The notes: a model not told the origin generated them from the sequence alone. DNA of 64,000 nt from JAOBAU01 sp034667465 (GCA_034667465.1 JAXDJV010000027.1:62001-126000), one strand, 5' to 3'. Shown: positions 50,252 to 59,585, counted from the first letter of the stretch. A program made the numbers and translations.

Positions 50252-51811
50252 TCAGATCGCGCCGGCGATCTCCTCGTCGAGTCCCTTCCACTTGCGGAGG
50301 TACTCGCGGCGATCGTTGTTGTACTTGTTCACCAGCTCGTTGTACTCATCGAGCCTCCCCTGCCGCTCGTACATCTTCTTCGGCTGCAGGTAGTCGGCGT
50401 CGTCGATGCCCGGCACTTCCGTCGCAACGAGGTATCCGAAATCGGGATCCTGTTCCCACTTGATCGTTCCCTCGGCGATCGCTTTCACGACTGCCGATGA
50501 GTGTTGAATTTTCACCTTCTTCGAACCTTCGGCCTTGCCGTCGCCACCGATGCTGCCGGTGTTCATCAGGTAGACCTCCATCGGACTCGACTTCATCAGC
50601 TCGTTCATCCGGTTGCCCTGATACGCGTGCAGCAGCGGGAAGAACGGATTCGTTCCCGGCACGCGCAGCGACTTGCCCGCTTCCGCGGCGCCGCCGGCGC
50701 TCGTTCCCTTCGTTTCGCCGAGCATGAAGTAGGCGGCGGCGAGCGGACCTTCGAGCTTCACGACGGCCGGGATGATGTTCTCGTTGCGATTGAGGATGAG
50801 GAGGAAATCGGCCTTCTTCAGCTGGCGCGCGTCGTATGCGCCTTTGACGTCATCCATCCGAATGACCGCGCGCCCGTTCTGCGTGTACGACGTATCGAAG
50901 TAGTCGATCTTCCCGCTGTCGTCCTGCGATACGTTTTCGAGATACGCCGCCGGCGAAGCACACGCGTGATAGATCGTCGGCTCGTCGTTCGGATTGAGGC
51001 CGAACGTTTTCGCGAAGCAGCCGTTCTCCGTCGCGTAGATCTTGCCGCCCGGCATCAGCGCGCAGAAGTCGTCCTGCACCGGCGACGAGTTGTTCTGCTT
51101 CGTGAAGGTCGTGGTCGTTTTCCCCGTTCCGGACAGACCGACGATCAGACCGACGCGATCGCTGTCGCCGACCGGAATCACCTTGCAGCCGGCGTGCAGC
51201 GCCAGTCCGCCCTGCTCGTAGACGAGCTTGTTCCACATCCGCAGCCCGCCCTTCTTCGATTCACCGAAGTAGTCGGAGTTGAAGACGCGCGTGATGTAGT
51301 TCTCGAGATCGACGGCGATCAGACGCTCATCCGGATAGCCGTCGGCTTTCAGGTTCGGCGTGTAGATGACGATCAGCTTCGGCTCGAAGTTCTCGAGCTC
51401 TTCCGCCGTCGCCGGATAGTAGAGATGCTGCTGCATCGCGGCGATGTTCGCGTTCGCCTTCTCGATGATCAGACGCGTAGCGACGCGGAAGTCGGGATCG
51501 TTGCCGATGTAGCCATCGACGACGAGCATGTCGCGCGTTTTGATGTAGTCGTTCTGCAGTTTCGAGACGCGGTCGTACTCGGCGCGGCTGATGGTCTTGT
51601 CCGAATGCTGCTCGGGCGTGTCGGTGGCGATGAACGTGGAGAGCTTCGAGCGCGACACGACTTTCGTCGCGACGTTGACGTTGCCAAACTCTGTTTTGCG
51701 GCAGTTCGGCATCTCCACGGTATAGGCCCGGAGGTCCTCCGGTGACGGGTTCCAGATCACCGATTTCGGTTCGACCGGCAGGGTCTTCGAGGGAGCCAGG
51801 ATGTCAGTCAT
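50252..51811 (-). CDS. pckA: Phosphoenolpyruvate carboxykinase (ATP)
   Basis: 519 residues. Converts oxaloacetate to PEP in gluconeogenesis. P-loop IVGLSGTGKTTTTF near residue 225, preceded by LALHAGC, and MPGGKIYATENGCFAKT near residue 255. C-terminal LLHAYQGNRMNELMKSSPME and MNTGSIGGDGKAEG also match. The ATG has AAGGA about 8 nt upstream. Confidence 0.95.
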   Translation of the reverse strand: MTDILAPSKTLPVEPKSVIWNPSPEDLRAYTVEMPNCRKTEFGNVNVATKVVSRSKLSTFIATDTPEQHSDKTISRAEYDRVSKLQNDYIKTRDMLVVDGYIGNDPDFRVATRLIIEKANANIAAMQQHLYYPATAEELENFEPKLIVIYTPNLKADGYPDERLIAVDLENYITRVFNSDYFGESKKGGLRMWNKLVYEQGGLALHAGCKVIPVGDSDRVGLIVGLSGTGKTTTTFTKQNNSSPVQDDFCALMPGGKIYATENGCFAKTFGLNPNDEPTIYHACASPAAYLENVSQDDSGKIDYFDTSYTQNGRAVIRMDDVKGAYDARQLKKADFLLILNRNENIIPAVVKLEGPLAAAYFMLGETKGTSAGGAAEAGKSLRVPGTNPFFPLLHAYQGNRMNELMKSSPMEVYLMNTGSIGGDGKAEGSKKVKIQHSSAVVKAIAEGTIKWEQDPDFGYLVATEVPGIDDADYLQPKKMYERQGRLDEYNELVNKYNNDRREYLRKWKGLDEEIAGAI

Positions 51812-51856
51812 GGGCGGTCCTTTTTTGTGATTTTCCTGCGTCAGGAGCGGGCCGCG

Positions 51857-51885
51857 ATTCTACACTTGCGCGTCCAGGAGGTGAA
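51857..51885 (-). promoter_or_regulatory. Predicted promoter of pckA
   Basis: On the minus strand TTCACC (51885-51880) and TAGAAT (51862-51857) are 17 nt apart, giving a leader of about 40 nt. Overlaps the Shine-Dalgarno of the divergent DinB gene. Confidence 0.45.
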
Positions 51886-51887
51886 GC

Positions 51888-52409
51888 ATGCCCGAAACGC
51901 TCGCGGAAACGTCTCTCGCCGTGCTCCGAAACCGCATCACGCGCGTGATGCCGGATCAGATTCGCGCCGCGGTGGCGACGATGTCCGACGATCAGTTGTG
52001 GTGGCGGCCGAACGAGACATCCAACTCCGTCGCCAACATCCTCATTCACCTCACCGGCTCGCTCAATCACTACCTGAACTTCCTGGTCGGGAAGCTTAAA
52101 TATCAGCGCGATCGCGACGCCGAGTTCGCCGAGCGAGGCAACATTCCGCGCGCCGAGCTGCTGGCGGCGTTCGAGGAGATGCTGGCGAATGCGGAGAAGA
52201 CGTTCGACTCACTAACGCCGGAACGGCTCTCCGGTCCGGCCGCCGATCCGCGCTTGACGCTGCTCGTCGAAGATCTTCTGGCAGTAGCGCTGCACATCTC
52301 GAATCACACCGGACAGATCGTCTGGATTGCGAAAATGCAGCACGACGGCGCGCTCGACGACATCTGGATTGAGAGCCATAAACGCGAAGGTGCCTGGAAG
52401 AGACCGTGA
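51888..52409 (+). CDS. DinB family protein (DUF1572-like)
   Basis: 173 residues forming a four-helix DinB-type bundle. Metal-binding His candidates: LIHLTGSLNHYL near residue 50 and the C-terminal ALHISNHTGQIVWI. DinB-like proteins are often metal-dependent thiol-S-transferases or of unknown function. ATG 51888 with AGGAGG 6 nt upstream. Overlaps the next gene by 4 nt. Confidence 0.8.
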   Translation: MPETLAETSLAVLRNRITRVMPDQIRAAVATMSDDQLWWRPNETSNSVANILIHLTGSLNHYLNFLVGKLKYQRDRDAEFAERGNIPRAELLAAFEEMLANAEKTFDSLTPERLSGPAADPRLTLLVEDLLAVALHISNHTGQIVWIAKMQHDGALDDIWIESHKREGAWKRP

Positions 52410-52927
52410 ACGTCGAGGGCTATTCAATCCGCCGCGCCGAGCGCAATGAGCTGCCGCGGCTCGAGACGATCGAGCGCGCGGCGGCATCGCTCTTCCTGAC
52501 GACGCGTTACGCCGAGCTCTCCGAAAAAGGGGAATCGCTGCCGGTGCAATTCCTGGAGAAACAGCAGGAGCAGGGCCTGGTGTGGGTCGTGGCGTGCGAC
52601 GGCGAGCCGGTCGGTTTCGCGGTCATTCATTACGCCATCGACGCGCAGCCGTTTCTCGAAGAGATGTCGATCGAGCCCGAGCACACCCGCCGCCGCCTCG
52701 GCGCTCGCCTGCTCGAAACCGTTTGCGATCACGCGCGCGGCAGCGGCGCGTCGTACGTCGCGCTCACGACCTTCGATGACGTTCCCTGGAATGCGCCGTT
52801 TTACGCGCGCCACGGTTTTCGCCGGCTGAGCGACGCCGAGCTTCCCGACGGATTGCGCCGCCGGCTCGCACTCGAGCTCGAGCTCTACCCCGGCATCTCG
52901 CGCACGGCGATGCGCCGCGACCTCTGA
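52406..52927 (+). CDS. GNAT family N-acetyltransferase
   Basis: 173 residues. Core blocks: YSIRRAERNELPRLETIERA, VACDGEPVGFAVIHY, MSIEPEHTRRRLGARLLETV (acetyl-CoA-binding loop) and WNAPFYARHGFRRL. GTG start overlapping the DinB stop. Substrate unknown. Confidence 0.85.
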   Translation: MNVEGYSIRRAERNELPRLETIERAAASLFLTTRYAELSEKGESLPVQFLEKQQEQGLVWVVACDGEPVGFAVIHYAIDAQPFLEEMSIEPEHTRRRLGARLLETVCDHARGSGASYVALTTFDDVPWNAPFYARHGFRRLSDAELPDGLRRRLALELELYPGISRTAMRRDL

Positions 52928-52928
52928 C

Positions 52929-53273
52929 ATGCCGGTCAACAGCGACTTTCGCGACTTCGTCCTCGAACAGCTGCGGCGCGTTTCGCCGGTGACGTCGCGC
53001 GCGATGTTCGGCGGCGTCGGCATCTACGCGAACGGCATCTTCTTCGCGCTCATCGACGACGACGTCGTCTACTTCAAAGCCGACGATGAGACGCGCGCCG
53101 ACTTCATCGCCGCCGGCTCGAAAGCGTTCTCGCCCTACGGCGACGACAACTATTCGATGCAGTACTACGAGCTGCCGGCCGACGTGCTCGAAGATGAGGA
53201 AGCGCTGACGAGCTGGATGCGAAAATCGCTCGACGCGGCGCGCCGGACGTCGGCGAAGAAAAGGAAACGATAG
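52929..53273 (+). CDS. TfoX N-terminal domain protein
   Basis: 114 residues with the TfoX-N fold: FVLEQLRRVSPVTSRAMFGG, then GIYANGIFFALIDDDVVYFK and MQYYELPADVLEDEEALTSW. The C-terminal HTH-like domain of full-length TfoX/Sxy is absent. Stand-alone TfoX-N proteins are common; function is uncertain. The tail is basic. Confidence 0.8.
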   Translation: MPVNSDFRDFVLEQLRRVSPVTSRAMFGGVGIYANGIFFALIDDDVVYFKADDETRADFIAAGSKAFSPYGDDNYSMQYYELPADVLEDEEALTSWMRKSLDAARRTSAKKRKR

Positions 53274-53275
53274 CG

Positions 53276-54205
53276 ATGCGCGTGGCAGTGATCGGCGCCG
53301 GCGGTGTCGGCGGCTACTTCGGCGGACGGCTCGCCGCCAGCGGCGTCCACACAACGTTCATTGCCCGCGGCGCAACGCTCGAAGCGCTGCGAACGCGCGG
53401 CCTGCGCGTCGACAGCATCAATGGCGACTTCGCGATCGAGCATCTCGCAGCGACTGACGAACCGTCATCGATCGGCATCGTCGACGCGGTGCTGTTCGCG
53501 GTGAAAGCGTGGCAAATCCCTGAAGCGGCGGAAGCGATCCGCCCGCTGGTCGGTCCGGAAACGATCGTCGTGCCGCTCGAGAACGGCATGGAAGCTCCCG
53601 AGCAGCTCGCGCGCGTTCTGCCCGACGCGAACATCCTCGGCGGTTTGTGCGGCATCGTCAGTTACATCGTCGAGCCGGGACACATTCGCCACAGCGGCGC
53701 CGAGCCATTCGTGATGTTCGGGGCGTTGAATCCCGGACGGAGCGCCGCGGCCGAGCGGCTGCGCGATCTCTTCATCGCCGCCGGTGTCAAAGCCGACATC
53801 CCGCCCGACATCAATCGCTCGATGTGGACCAAGTTCCTTTTCATCGCGCCGATGAGCGGAGTCGGCGCCGCGACACGAGCGCCGGTCGGCGTCTGGCGAA
53901 CGATCCCGGAAACGCGCGAGCTGGCGATGCGAGCGATCGACGAGGTGCTGGCGGTCGCAAACGCGCGCGGCGTCACGCTGGCGGAGGATGCGGCCGCGCA
54001 GACGCTGGCGCGATTCGATGCGTTACCTGCAGAGTCGACGTCGTCGCTGCAGCGCGATGTAATGGAAGGGAAACCGAGCGAGCTCGATGCGCAGCTCGGC
54101 GCAGTCGTGCGCATGGCGGAAGCGGCCGGGATCGCGGTGCCGGTTTGCACGGCGTTGTATCGGCTGCTGTTGCCGCAGGAGCGCGTTGCGCGAGGTGAAG
54201 CGTGA
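53276..54205 (+). CDS. panE: 2-dehydropantoate 2-reductase
   Basis: 309 residues. Reduces ketopantoate to pantoate in coenzyme A synthesis. N-terminal nucleotide site GAGGVGGYFGGRLA, VKAWQIPEAAEAI, PLENGMEAPEQLA, and the C-terminal catalytic region with WTKFLFIAPMSGVGAATRAP and STSSLQRDVMEGKPSELDAQ. This family has look-alikes acting on other 2-keto acids, so substrate is by homology. Confidence 0.88.
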   Translation: MRVAVIGAGGVGGYFGGRLAASGVHTTFIARGATLEALRTRGLRVDSINGDFAIEHLAATDEPSSIGIVDAVLFAVKAWQIPEAAEAIRPLVGPETIVVPLENGMEAPEQLARVLPDANILGGLCGIVSYIVEPGHIRHSGAEPFVMFGALNPGRSAAAERLRDLFIAAGVKADIPPDINRSMWTKFLFIAPMSGVGAATRAPVGVWRTIPETRELAMRAIDEVLAVANARGVTLAEDAAAQTLARFDALPAESTSSLQRDVMEGKPSELDAQLGAVVRMAEAAGIAVPVCTALYRLLLPQERVARGEA

Positions 54206-54305
54206 AAGCGCTGCGTGAACCTTCACCCGGCAAGCGATGTGAAGAACATCAACTTCAGGCTCGCGACGTGACAGAATTCACCGGAACCTGCAGGACGCTC
54301 TTCCA

Positions 54306-54743
54306 ATGAAACGCATCACCACATTCCTTCCCACTCTCCTCCTCCTCGCCTCCTGCGCGACGATTCCGAACTCCGCGCAGGATCGCGCCGGGGCCGTGCG
54401 CGCCGCGCTGCGCGATCTTGGCGGCGGCGAACGGATTACGACGCTCGTCGTCGGCGGGCCGAACAGTTACGGCGAGTTGCGCGCCGCGCTTCAGGGAAAG
54501 ATCGCCGTGATCAGCGATGCCGAGGTTCCGAAGTCGGAACGCGAAACGCTGCCGGCCGGCTACGCCAAGCTGCAGATGATCGACATCACCGGCAATCACG
54601 GCACGCTAAAGCTTCTCGTCGGTCCGGTTCCGAAGGCGGCGGAAGGCGAGATTCTGATGGCCTGCGGCACCACGTACACGTTCGCGCTCGACCGGACGGA
54701 AGGCGGCTGGAAGGCCACGGTTACCGGTGTCGCGGTCTGCTGA
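54306..54743 (+). CDS. Lipoprotein of unknown function
   Basis: 145 residues. Lipobox LLASC with Cys near residue 17. The body (GGGERITTLVVGGPNSYGEL, then MIDITGNHGTLKLLVGPVPK and EGGWKATVTGVAVC) looks like a small alpha/beta domain with a C-terminal Cys. The 100 nt upstream hold no clear feature. Family not recognised. Confidence 0.65.
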   Translation: MKRITTFLPTLLLLASCATIPNSAQDRAGAVRAALRDLGGGERITTLVVGGPNSYGELRAALQGKIAVISDAEVPKSERETLPAGYAKLQMIDITGNHGTLKLLVGPVPKAAEGEILMACGTTYTFALDRTEGGWKATVTGVAVC

Positions 54744-54758
54744 TACGATGACCGCGGA

Positions 54759-55784
54759 ATGACAAACGGTCAGAAATCCAGTGTGGCAGCGGGCGCTTCG
54801 CCCGCCGCGTCAGCCGAAGCGGCCGACGCCACGCTCGCTGAAGCAAAGCGCGTCCTGGAAGTCGAGGCCGCTGCGATTCTCGGGCTCATCGACCATCTCG
54901 ACGAGACGTTCGTCGACGTCGTCGAGCTCATCAACTCGACCTCCGGCCGTGTCATTACGATGGGCCTCGGCAAGTCGGGTATCATCTGCAAAAAGCTCAG
55001 CGCGACGTTCGCGTCGACCGGCACGCCATCCTTCTTCCTTCATCCGGCCGAAGCGATTCACGGCGACCTCGGCGTGATCGTCAAAGGCGACGTCGTACTC
55101 GCGATTTCCAACTCCGGCGAGACCGAAGAGCTCGTTCGACTGCTGCAAAGCATCAAACGGATCGGCGCGGAGATCGTCGCCATCACCGGCAACCCGCAAT
55201 CGACACTCGCCCGCGGCGCCGACTTTCATCTCTCCGCCGCCATCTCCAGAGAAGCGTGTCCGCTCGGCCTCGCGCCGACTGCATCAACGACCGCCACCCT
55301 CGCCCTCGGCGACGCGCTGGCGATGGCGCTTCTCCAGCGTAAAGGCTTCCGCGAAGAGGACTTCGCCTTCCTTCATCCCGGCGGAAAACTCGGCAAGCGC
55401 TTCCTCCGCGTTCGCGATCTGATGCACGCCGGCGAGCAGGTGCCGCTCGTGCAGATGACCGCGTCGATGCACGACGTCATCTACGAGATGTCGAAGAAAG
55501 GCTTCGGCATCGCCGCCGTCGTCGACGAGAAGAGCGCGATGCAGGGCGTGATTTCCGACGGCGATCTCCGTCGCATGCTGCAGCGCGACGAAGCGCTGCT
55601 GAAGAAAACCGCCGCCGATTGTCTGAATCCCAGCCCGACGACCATCGAAGGCGGCGAGCTCGCATCGGCGGCGCTGCAGTTGATGGAGCAGAAAAAGATC
55701 ACGTCACTGTTCATTTGCGGTGAGTCGAACGTGGTCGAAGGTATCATCCACCTCCACGATCTCTGGGGACTCGAACTCTTCTGA
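54759..55784 (+). CDS. kdsD: D-arabinose 5-phosphate isomerase (KdsD/KpsF)
   Basis: 341 residues: SIS isomerase domain (VITMGLGKSGIICKKLSATF, then AISNSGETEELVRLL and HPGGKLGKRFL) plus two CBS domains (VRDLMHAGEQVPLVQMTASM onward, ending CLNPSPTTIEG). Makes arabinose-5-phosphate for KDO synthesis. The stop overlaps the next ATG. Fits the LPS genes elsewhere in the window. Confidence 0.93.
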   Translation: MTNGQKSSVAAGASPAASAEAADATLAEAKRVLEVEAAAILGLIDHLDETFVDVVELINSTSGRVITMGLGKSGIICKKLSATFASTGTPSFFLHPAEAIHGDLGVIVKGDVVLAISNSGETEELVRLLQSIKRIGAEIVAITGNPQSTLARGADFHLSAAISREACPLGLAPTASTTATLALGDALAMALLQRKGFREEDFAFLHPGGKLGKRFLRVRDLMHAGEQVPLVQMTASMHDVIYEMSKKGFGIAAVVDEKSAMQGVISDGDLRRMLQRDEALLKKTAADCLNPSPTTIEGGELASAALQLMEQKKITSLFICGESNVVEGIIHLHDLWGLELF

Positions 55785-56146
55785 TGGCTGAAAACGTCGT
55801 ACTCCGATACCGCGATGGACGCACCGAGCGCGCGGCGCTCGATCCAATCGATCCGACCCGCGAAGTGCTCACTGTAAACAGCGAAGACGGCGGAATGAAT
55901 GACGTTCCGTTCACGGCGCTGAAAGCGGTCTTCTATCCGCGCGCGCATCCCGACGAACCGGTCGAGGAAGCGAGCGGCAGCATGCTCACGGTCGAGTTCG
56001 CCGACGGCGAAGTCATCCGCGGCGTCGCGCTCTACAATCCCGAGCGCAACGGCTTCTTCCTCTATCCGACCGACCGGAGCAAAAACGACCGCATCTTTGT
56101 TGTGAACTCCGCGATCATGTCGATCGAAGTCGAACGGCTTCAGTAG
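55784..56146 (+). CDS. Small beta-rich protein (DUF6982-like), unknown
   Basis: 120 residues, two similar beta segments: VVLRYRDGRTERAALDPIDP and MLTVEFADGEVIRGVALYNP, then NGFFLYPTDRSKNDRIFVVN. The pattern resembles the DUF6982 proteins I associate with Acidobacteriota, but this is only a resemblance. No signal peptide or membrane helix. It is translationally coupled to kdsD (TGATG). Confidence 0.6.
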   Translation: MAENVVLRYRDGRTERAALDPIDPTREVLTVNSEDGGMNDVPFTALKAVFYPRAHPDEPVEEASGSMLTVEFADGEVIRGVALYNPERNGFFLYPTDRSKNDRIFVVNSAIMSIEVERLQ

Positions 56147-56185
56147 CGCCCGCGCGGCGCGCGCCGTTCAGCTCAAAGGACCCTG

Positions 56186-56794
56186 ATGCGAATCACTTCG
56201 ATGCTGCTCATCCTCACGTTCGCCGCCGGCATTGCTGCCGCGGGCGAGCTCGATAACGCCGTCAAAGCGATGTCGGGAAACGAAGCGCAGTTCACGCAGC
56301 ACTTCACGCCGAAAGGCTTTAAAACCGCGCAGAGCGAAAGCGGCTCGGTCGTTTTCGGAACGCTGCCGCAAATGCGCTGGAGCTACACGAAGCCCGAGCA
56401 GAAGCTCTTCGTCTTCGACGGCGCGAACTCCTGGTTCTACATCCCAGCTGACAAACAGGTGACCGTCGGACGGATCGACGACGCGCGCAAGCGCGAGCTT
56501 CCCTTTCTGCTGCTCGGTGATGTCGCGGCGCGCGGCAGGTACTTCACGATGAAGGAAGCGCGACGCGGCAACAGCGTCGTCGCCACGCTGCAGCCGCGCG
56601 ACGCGTCGGCGATGATTCGCACGATCGACATCACCATCGCACCGTCGACGCATCTCATCACTCGCGTCGAGTACACCGATCGCGAAGGCAATCGCACCGC
56701 ATTCGATTTCAGCGGCTATCGCGGCAGCGCCGCGCGGCCCGATCTTTTTCGATTCACCCCGCCCGCCGGCGTGCAGGTCGTGCAGGCGCAGTAA
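56186..56794 (+). CDS. lolA: Outer-membrane lipoprotein carrier protein LolA
   Basis: 202 residues. Signal peptide (SMLLILTFAAGIAAA), then the LolA beta sheet: AQFTQHFTPKGFKTAQSESG, MRWSYTKPEQKLFVFDGANS and WFYIPADKQV, ending with DLFRFTPPAGVQVV. Chaperones lipoproteins across the periplasm. No lolB or lolCDE here. Confidence 0.9.
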   Translation: MRITSMLLILTFAAGIAAAGELDNAVKAMSGNEAQFTQHFTPKGFKTAQSESGSVVFGTLPQMRWSYTKPEQKLFVFDGANSWFYIPADKQVTVGRIDDARKRELPFLLLGDVAARGRYFTMKEARRGNSVVATLQPRDASAMIRTIDITIAPSTHLITRVEYTDREGNRTAFDFSGYRGSAARPDLFRFTPPAGVQVVQAQ

Positions 56795-56805
56795 GAGGAG
56801 CAGCC

Positions 56806-57300
56806 ATGGCGCAGGAATTCTCGTTCGACGTCGTCTCGAAAACCGACATGCAGGAGGTCCAGAACGCCATTAACCAGGCGCAGAAGGAGCTCGCGCAGCG
56901 CTTCGATTTCAAAGGAAGCAAGAGCTCGATCGAGCTCGCCGCCGAAGAGATCACGCTCGTCAGCGACGACGAATCGAAGCTCATCAGCGTGAAGGACATC
57001 GTCGAGACGAAGCTCGTCAAACGTGGCGTCTCACTGAAAGCGATCGAGTATCAGAAGCTCGAGGACGCGTCGATGGGCACGGTCCGCCAGAAAGCGAAGA
57101 TCATTCAGGGGATCGAGATCGAGAAGGCGAAAGCGATCGTGAAGGCGATCAAAGACGCGAAGATCAAGGTGCAGGCGTCGATTCAGAGCGATCAGGTGCG
57201 CGTCACCGGCCGCGCAAAAGACAACCTGCAGGAGGCGATCGCGCTGCTGAAACAAAAGGACTTCGGCATTCCGCTGCAGTTCACGAACTACCGCGGTTGA
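56806..57300 (+). CDS. yajQ: YajQ family nucleotide-binding protein
   Basis: 164 residues. FSFDVVSKTDMQEVQNAINQ and LAQRFDFKGSKSSIEL at the start, then KKIIKAIKD-like helices and VRVTGRAKDNLQEAIALL. Family members bind nucleotides (c-di-GMP in Xanthomonas) and act as regulators. GAGGAG lies just upstream of the ATG. Confidence 0.93.
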   Translation: MAQEFSFDVVSKTDMQEVQNAINQAQKELAQRFDFKGSKSSIELAAEEITLVSDDESKLISVKDIVETKLVKRGVSLKAIEYQKLEDASMGTVRQKAKIIQGIEIEKAKAIVKAIKDAKIKVQASIQSDQVRVTGRAKDNLQEAIALLKQKDFGIPLQFTNYRG

Positions 57301-57332
57301 GGCATCCACCCTAATCGTTTATTCTTCGACCC

Positions 57333-58340
57333 GTGACGGCTCCCCCATCCACCAGCACAACTGCTTCGCGTTCCGAGCGACTGCTGGAGCTGGTCGCGCC
57401 GAAGCTGCAGGACGTCGAGGAAGAGCTCCGTCGCAACTTTCAGTCGACCATTCGGACGATCCACGACGTCGGTGAGCACATTCTGGCCGGCGGCGGAAAG
57501 CGGCTGCGCCCGGCGCTGCTGCTGCTCGTCTCGAAGATGCTTCGTTACGACGGCTATCGCGACGTCGTGTACGGCGCGGTGATCGAGTTCATTCACACCG
57601 CCACACTCGTTCACGACGACATCATCGATGAAGCGGCGCTCCGCCGCGGACGGACGTCGATCAACTATCGCTGGGGCAATCACCTCACGGTCCTGGTCGG
57701 CGATTATCTCTACACGCACTCGATGAACCTCGCGCTCGCCGAGGGGAATCTGGACGTGCTCAGGTTGCTGTCGAACGTGACGATTCGGATGATCGAGGGC
57801 GAGATCCTCGGGCTCGAAACGAACGGCCGTGCGGATCTGACCATCGACGACTACTTCGAGATCGTCGGACGCAAAACCGCGTCGCTCTTCGGCGCCTGCT
57901 GCCGGATTCCCGGATATCTCGTCGAGCTTCCCGACGCCTCGGCGAAGGCGCTCTTCGATTACGGCTTCAACCTCGGCGTCTGCTTCCAGCTGATCGACGA
58001 TCTCCTCGACTTCACCTCGAGCGAAGAGATCCTCGGCAAACCCGCGCTGTCGGATTTGAAGGAAGGAAAAGTCACGCTCCCGCTGCTGCTTGCGCTGCCG
58101 CGCGCGACGCCGGCCGAGCGCGATGCCATCACGCGCGTGGCGACGTCGAAGTCGTTCGACGGCATGAACCCGCAGCAGATCCTCGACATCGTGAATAAGT
58201 ACGAGACGCTCGATGAGACGCGCGCCATCGCGCGCGACTATGCGAATCGCGCCCGCGCCTCGCTCGAGCCGTTCGCCGATTCACCGGCAAAGGAAGCGCT
58301 GGAACTCGCGCTCGACTTCGTTCTCGAACGCGACCGGTAG
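57333..58340 (+). CDS. All-trans polyprenyl diphosphate synthase
   Basis: 335 residues. First Asp-rich motif LVHDDIIDEAALRRG near residue 95 and second QLIDDLLDFTSSE near residue 220; GGKRLRPALLLLVSK near residue 50. Chain length (quinone side chain) cannot be read from the residues. GTG start at 57333. Confidence 0.9.
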   Translation: MTAPPSTSTTASRSERLLELVAPKLQDVEEELRRNFQSTIRTIHDVGEHILAGGGKRLRPALLLLVSKMLRYDGYRDVVYGAVIEFIHTATLVHDDIIDEAALRRGRTSINYRWGNHLTVLVGDYLYTHSMNLALAEGNLDVLRLLSNVTIRMIEGEILGLETNGRADLTIDDYFEIVGRKTASLFGACCRIPGYLVELPDASAKALFDYGFNLGVCFQLIDDLLDFTSSEEILGKPALSDLKEGKVTLPLLLALPRATPAERDAITRVATSKSFDGMNPQQILDIVNKYETLDETRAIARDYANRARASLEPFADSPAKEALELALDFVLERDR

Positions 58341-58370
58341 GGATTTCCCTGCTCGCGACTCTCCTGAGTC

Positions 58371-58985
58371 ATGAGCGACACGATTACCGGCATCGACACC
58401 TACCTCACCTGCACCTCCGATCTGATTGCGTGTTTCAAGCAGAACGGCTACAGCTTCATCGGGCGCTACTACTTCAACCTGACGAAGACGATCAAAGAGA
58501 AGTTCACGGCGGCGGAAGCTGCAGCGATCAGCGCCGCGGGACTGAGTTGTGTCGCCGTGTACGAGAATCAGTCGAACACCTCGCCGTACTTCACCGCGGC
58601 GAAGGGAACGACCGATGCGCAGGGAGCGCTCGCTCAGGCGCAGGCGCTCGGCCAGCCGGCGGGAAGCGCGATCTACTTCGCCGTCGATTGCGATCTGACG
58701 TCGCAGGAGATCAGCTCCGGCGTCGTGCCGTACTTTCAGTCGGTGAACGCGGTGATCGGCGACGCGTACGCGATCGGCGTGTACGGCTCCGGACTCACCT
58801 GCACGACACTCCTCGACGGCAACCTGGCGACGTTCGCATGGCTGACCTGCTCGATGGGATTCGCCGGCTCGAAGTCGTTCACGCGCTGGAACATCAGGCA
58901 GTCGGACGAACAGACGATTTGCGGGATCGATGTCGATCCCGACGTGGCGACGGAGGAGTTTGGTCAGTTCCAGCTGTCATCCTGA
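58371..58985 (+). CDS. DUF1906 glycoside-hydrolase-like protein
   Basis: 204 residues. Rv2525c-like TIM-barrel features: ITGIDTYLTCTSDLIACFKQ, FIGRYYFNLT, IYFAVDCDLTSQE and AIGVYGSGLTCTTLL. No signal peptide is seen, unusual for a presumed cell-wall enzyme. The last codons and stop come from the REP-like element at 58976. Confidence 0.8.
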   Translation: MSDTITGIDTYLTCTSDLIACFKQNGYSFIGRYYFNLTKTIKEKFTAAEAAAISAAGLSCVAVYENQSNTSPYFTAAKGTTDAQGALAQAQALGQPAGSAIYFAVDCDLTSQEISSGVVPYFQSVNAVIGDAYAIGVYGSGLTCTTLLDGNLATFAWLTCSMGFAGSKSFTRWNIRQSDEQTICGIDVDPDVATEEFGQFQLSS

Positions 58986-59069
58986 ACGTCAGTGAAGGAT
59001 CCGGGAGGGCGGGGCACGATGCTGATGACCGCCCCGCCCTCCCGGATCCCTCGCTACGCCCGGGATGAC
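58976..59069. repeat. REP-like palindromic element, copy 3
   Basis: Left arm 58976-59015 (GTCATCCTGAACG to GGGAGGGCGGGGC), right arm 59031-59069, around a 15-nt centre. The left arm supplies the stop of the DUF1906 gene; the right ends 2 nt before the stop of the minus-strand TPR gene. Bidirectional terminator role is possible. Confidence 0.9.
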
Positions 59070-59070
59070 A

Positions 59071-59457
59071 TCAGGACAGCATCTCCATGATCTCGGCCAT
59101 TGCGGCGCGCGCGCGTGCGTGGATCTGCTCGCTGTCGCGCTCCGATGTCAGGCGGATCACTTTGTTGTACTGCTCGATCGCCTTGCCGTAGTCGTTCAGG
59201 CAGCGGTGATAGATCTCGCCTTTGCAAAGCTTCGCCTCGACGTTCATCGGATCGAGCTCGAGGATCTTGTTGAGGAAGATGATCGCCGTGTCGAACTTCT
59301 TCTCTTCCATCGCCATCTTGTAGCGAAGACGATAGAGCGCGATCAGCTCGTTGTTTTTCGGATCGATCCACGCGCCAGGCAGGTACGTCAGCAGTGTGGA
59401 GATCAGCCGATTCCTGTTCGGCGGATTCGAGCGCTTGATTGGTATCCGCTGCTGCAT
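59071..59457 (-). CDS. Small TPR-repeat protein
   Basis: 128 residues from ATG 59457, chosen because GGGAGGG lies about 6 nt upstream; earlier in-frame ATGs give a poorly conserved leader. Two to three TPR units: ELIALYRLRYKMAMEEKKFD, AIIFLNKILELDPMNVEAKL and GKAIEQYNKVIRLTSERDSE. Likely a protein-binding scaffold. Divergent from coaD. Confidence 0.75.
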   Translation of the reverse strand: MQQRIPIKRSNPPNRNRLISTLLTYLPGAWIDPKNNELIALYRLRYKMAMEEKKFDTAIIFLNKILELDPMNVEAKLCKGEIYHRCLNDYGKAIEQYNKVIRLTSERDSEQIHARARAAMAEIMEMLS

Positions 59458-59521
59458 CTCACACCCTCCCATCATCCGTTGCCGACTGCGTCGGCCGACC
59501 ATCACGTTCGAATTGCAACTT

Positions 59522-59550
59522 ATCTTAGGTTCCATCGCGCCGGTCGTCAA
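59522..59550 (-). promoter_or_regulatory. Predicted promoter of the TPR gene
   Basis: On the minus strand TTGACG (59550-59545), 17-nt spacer, TAAGAT (59527-59522). Leader of about 60 nt before ATG 59457. Confidence 0.55.
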
Positions 59551-59585
59551 GATGTTTACTAACATCATCTGCTACCATTTCTCGC

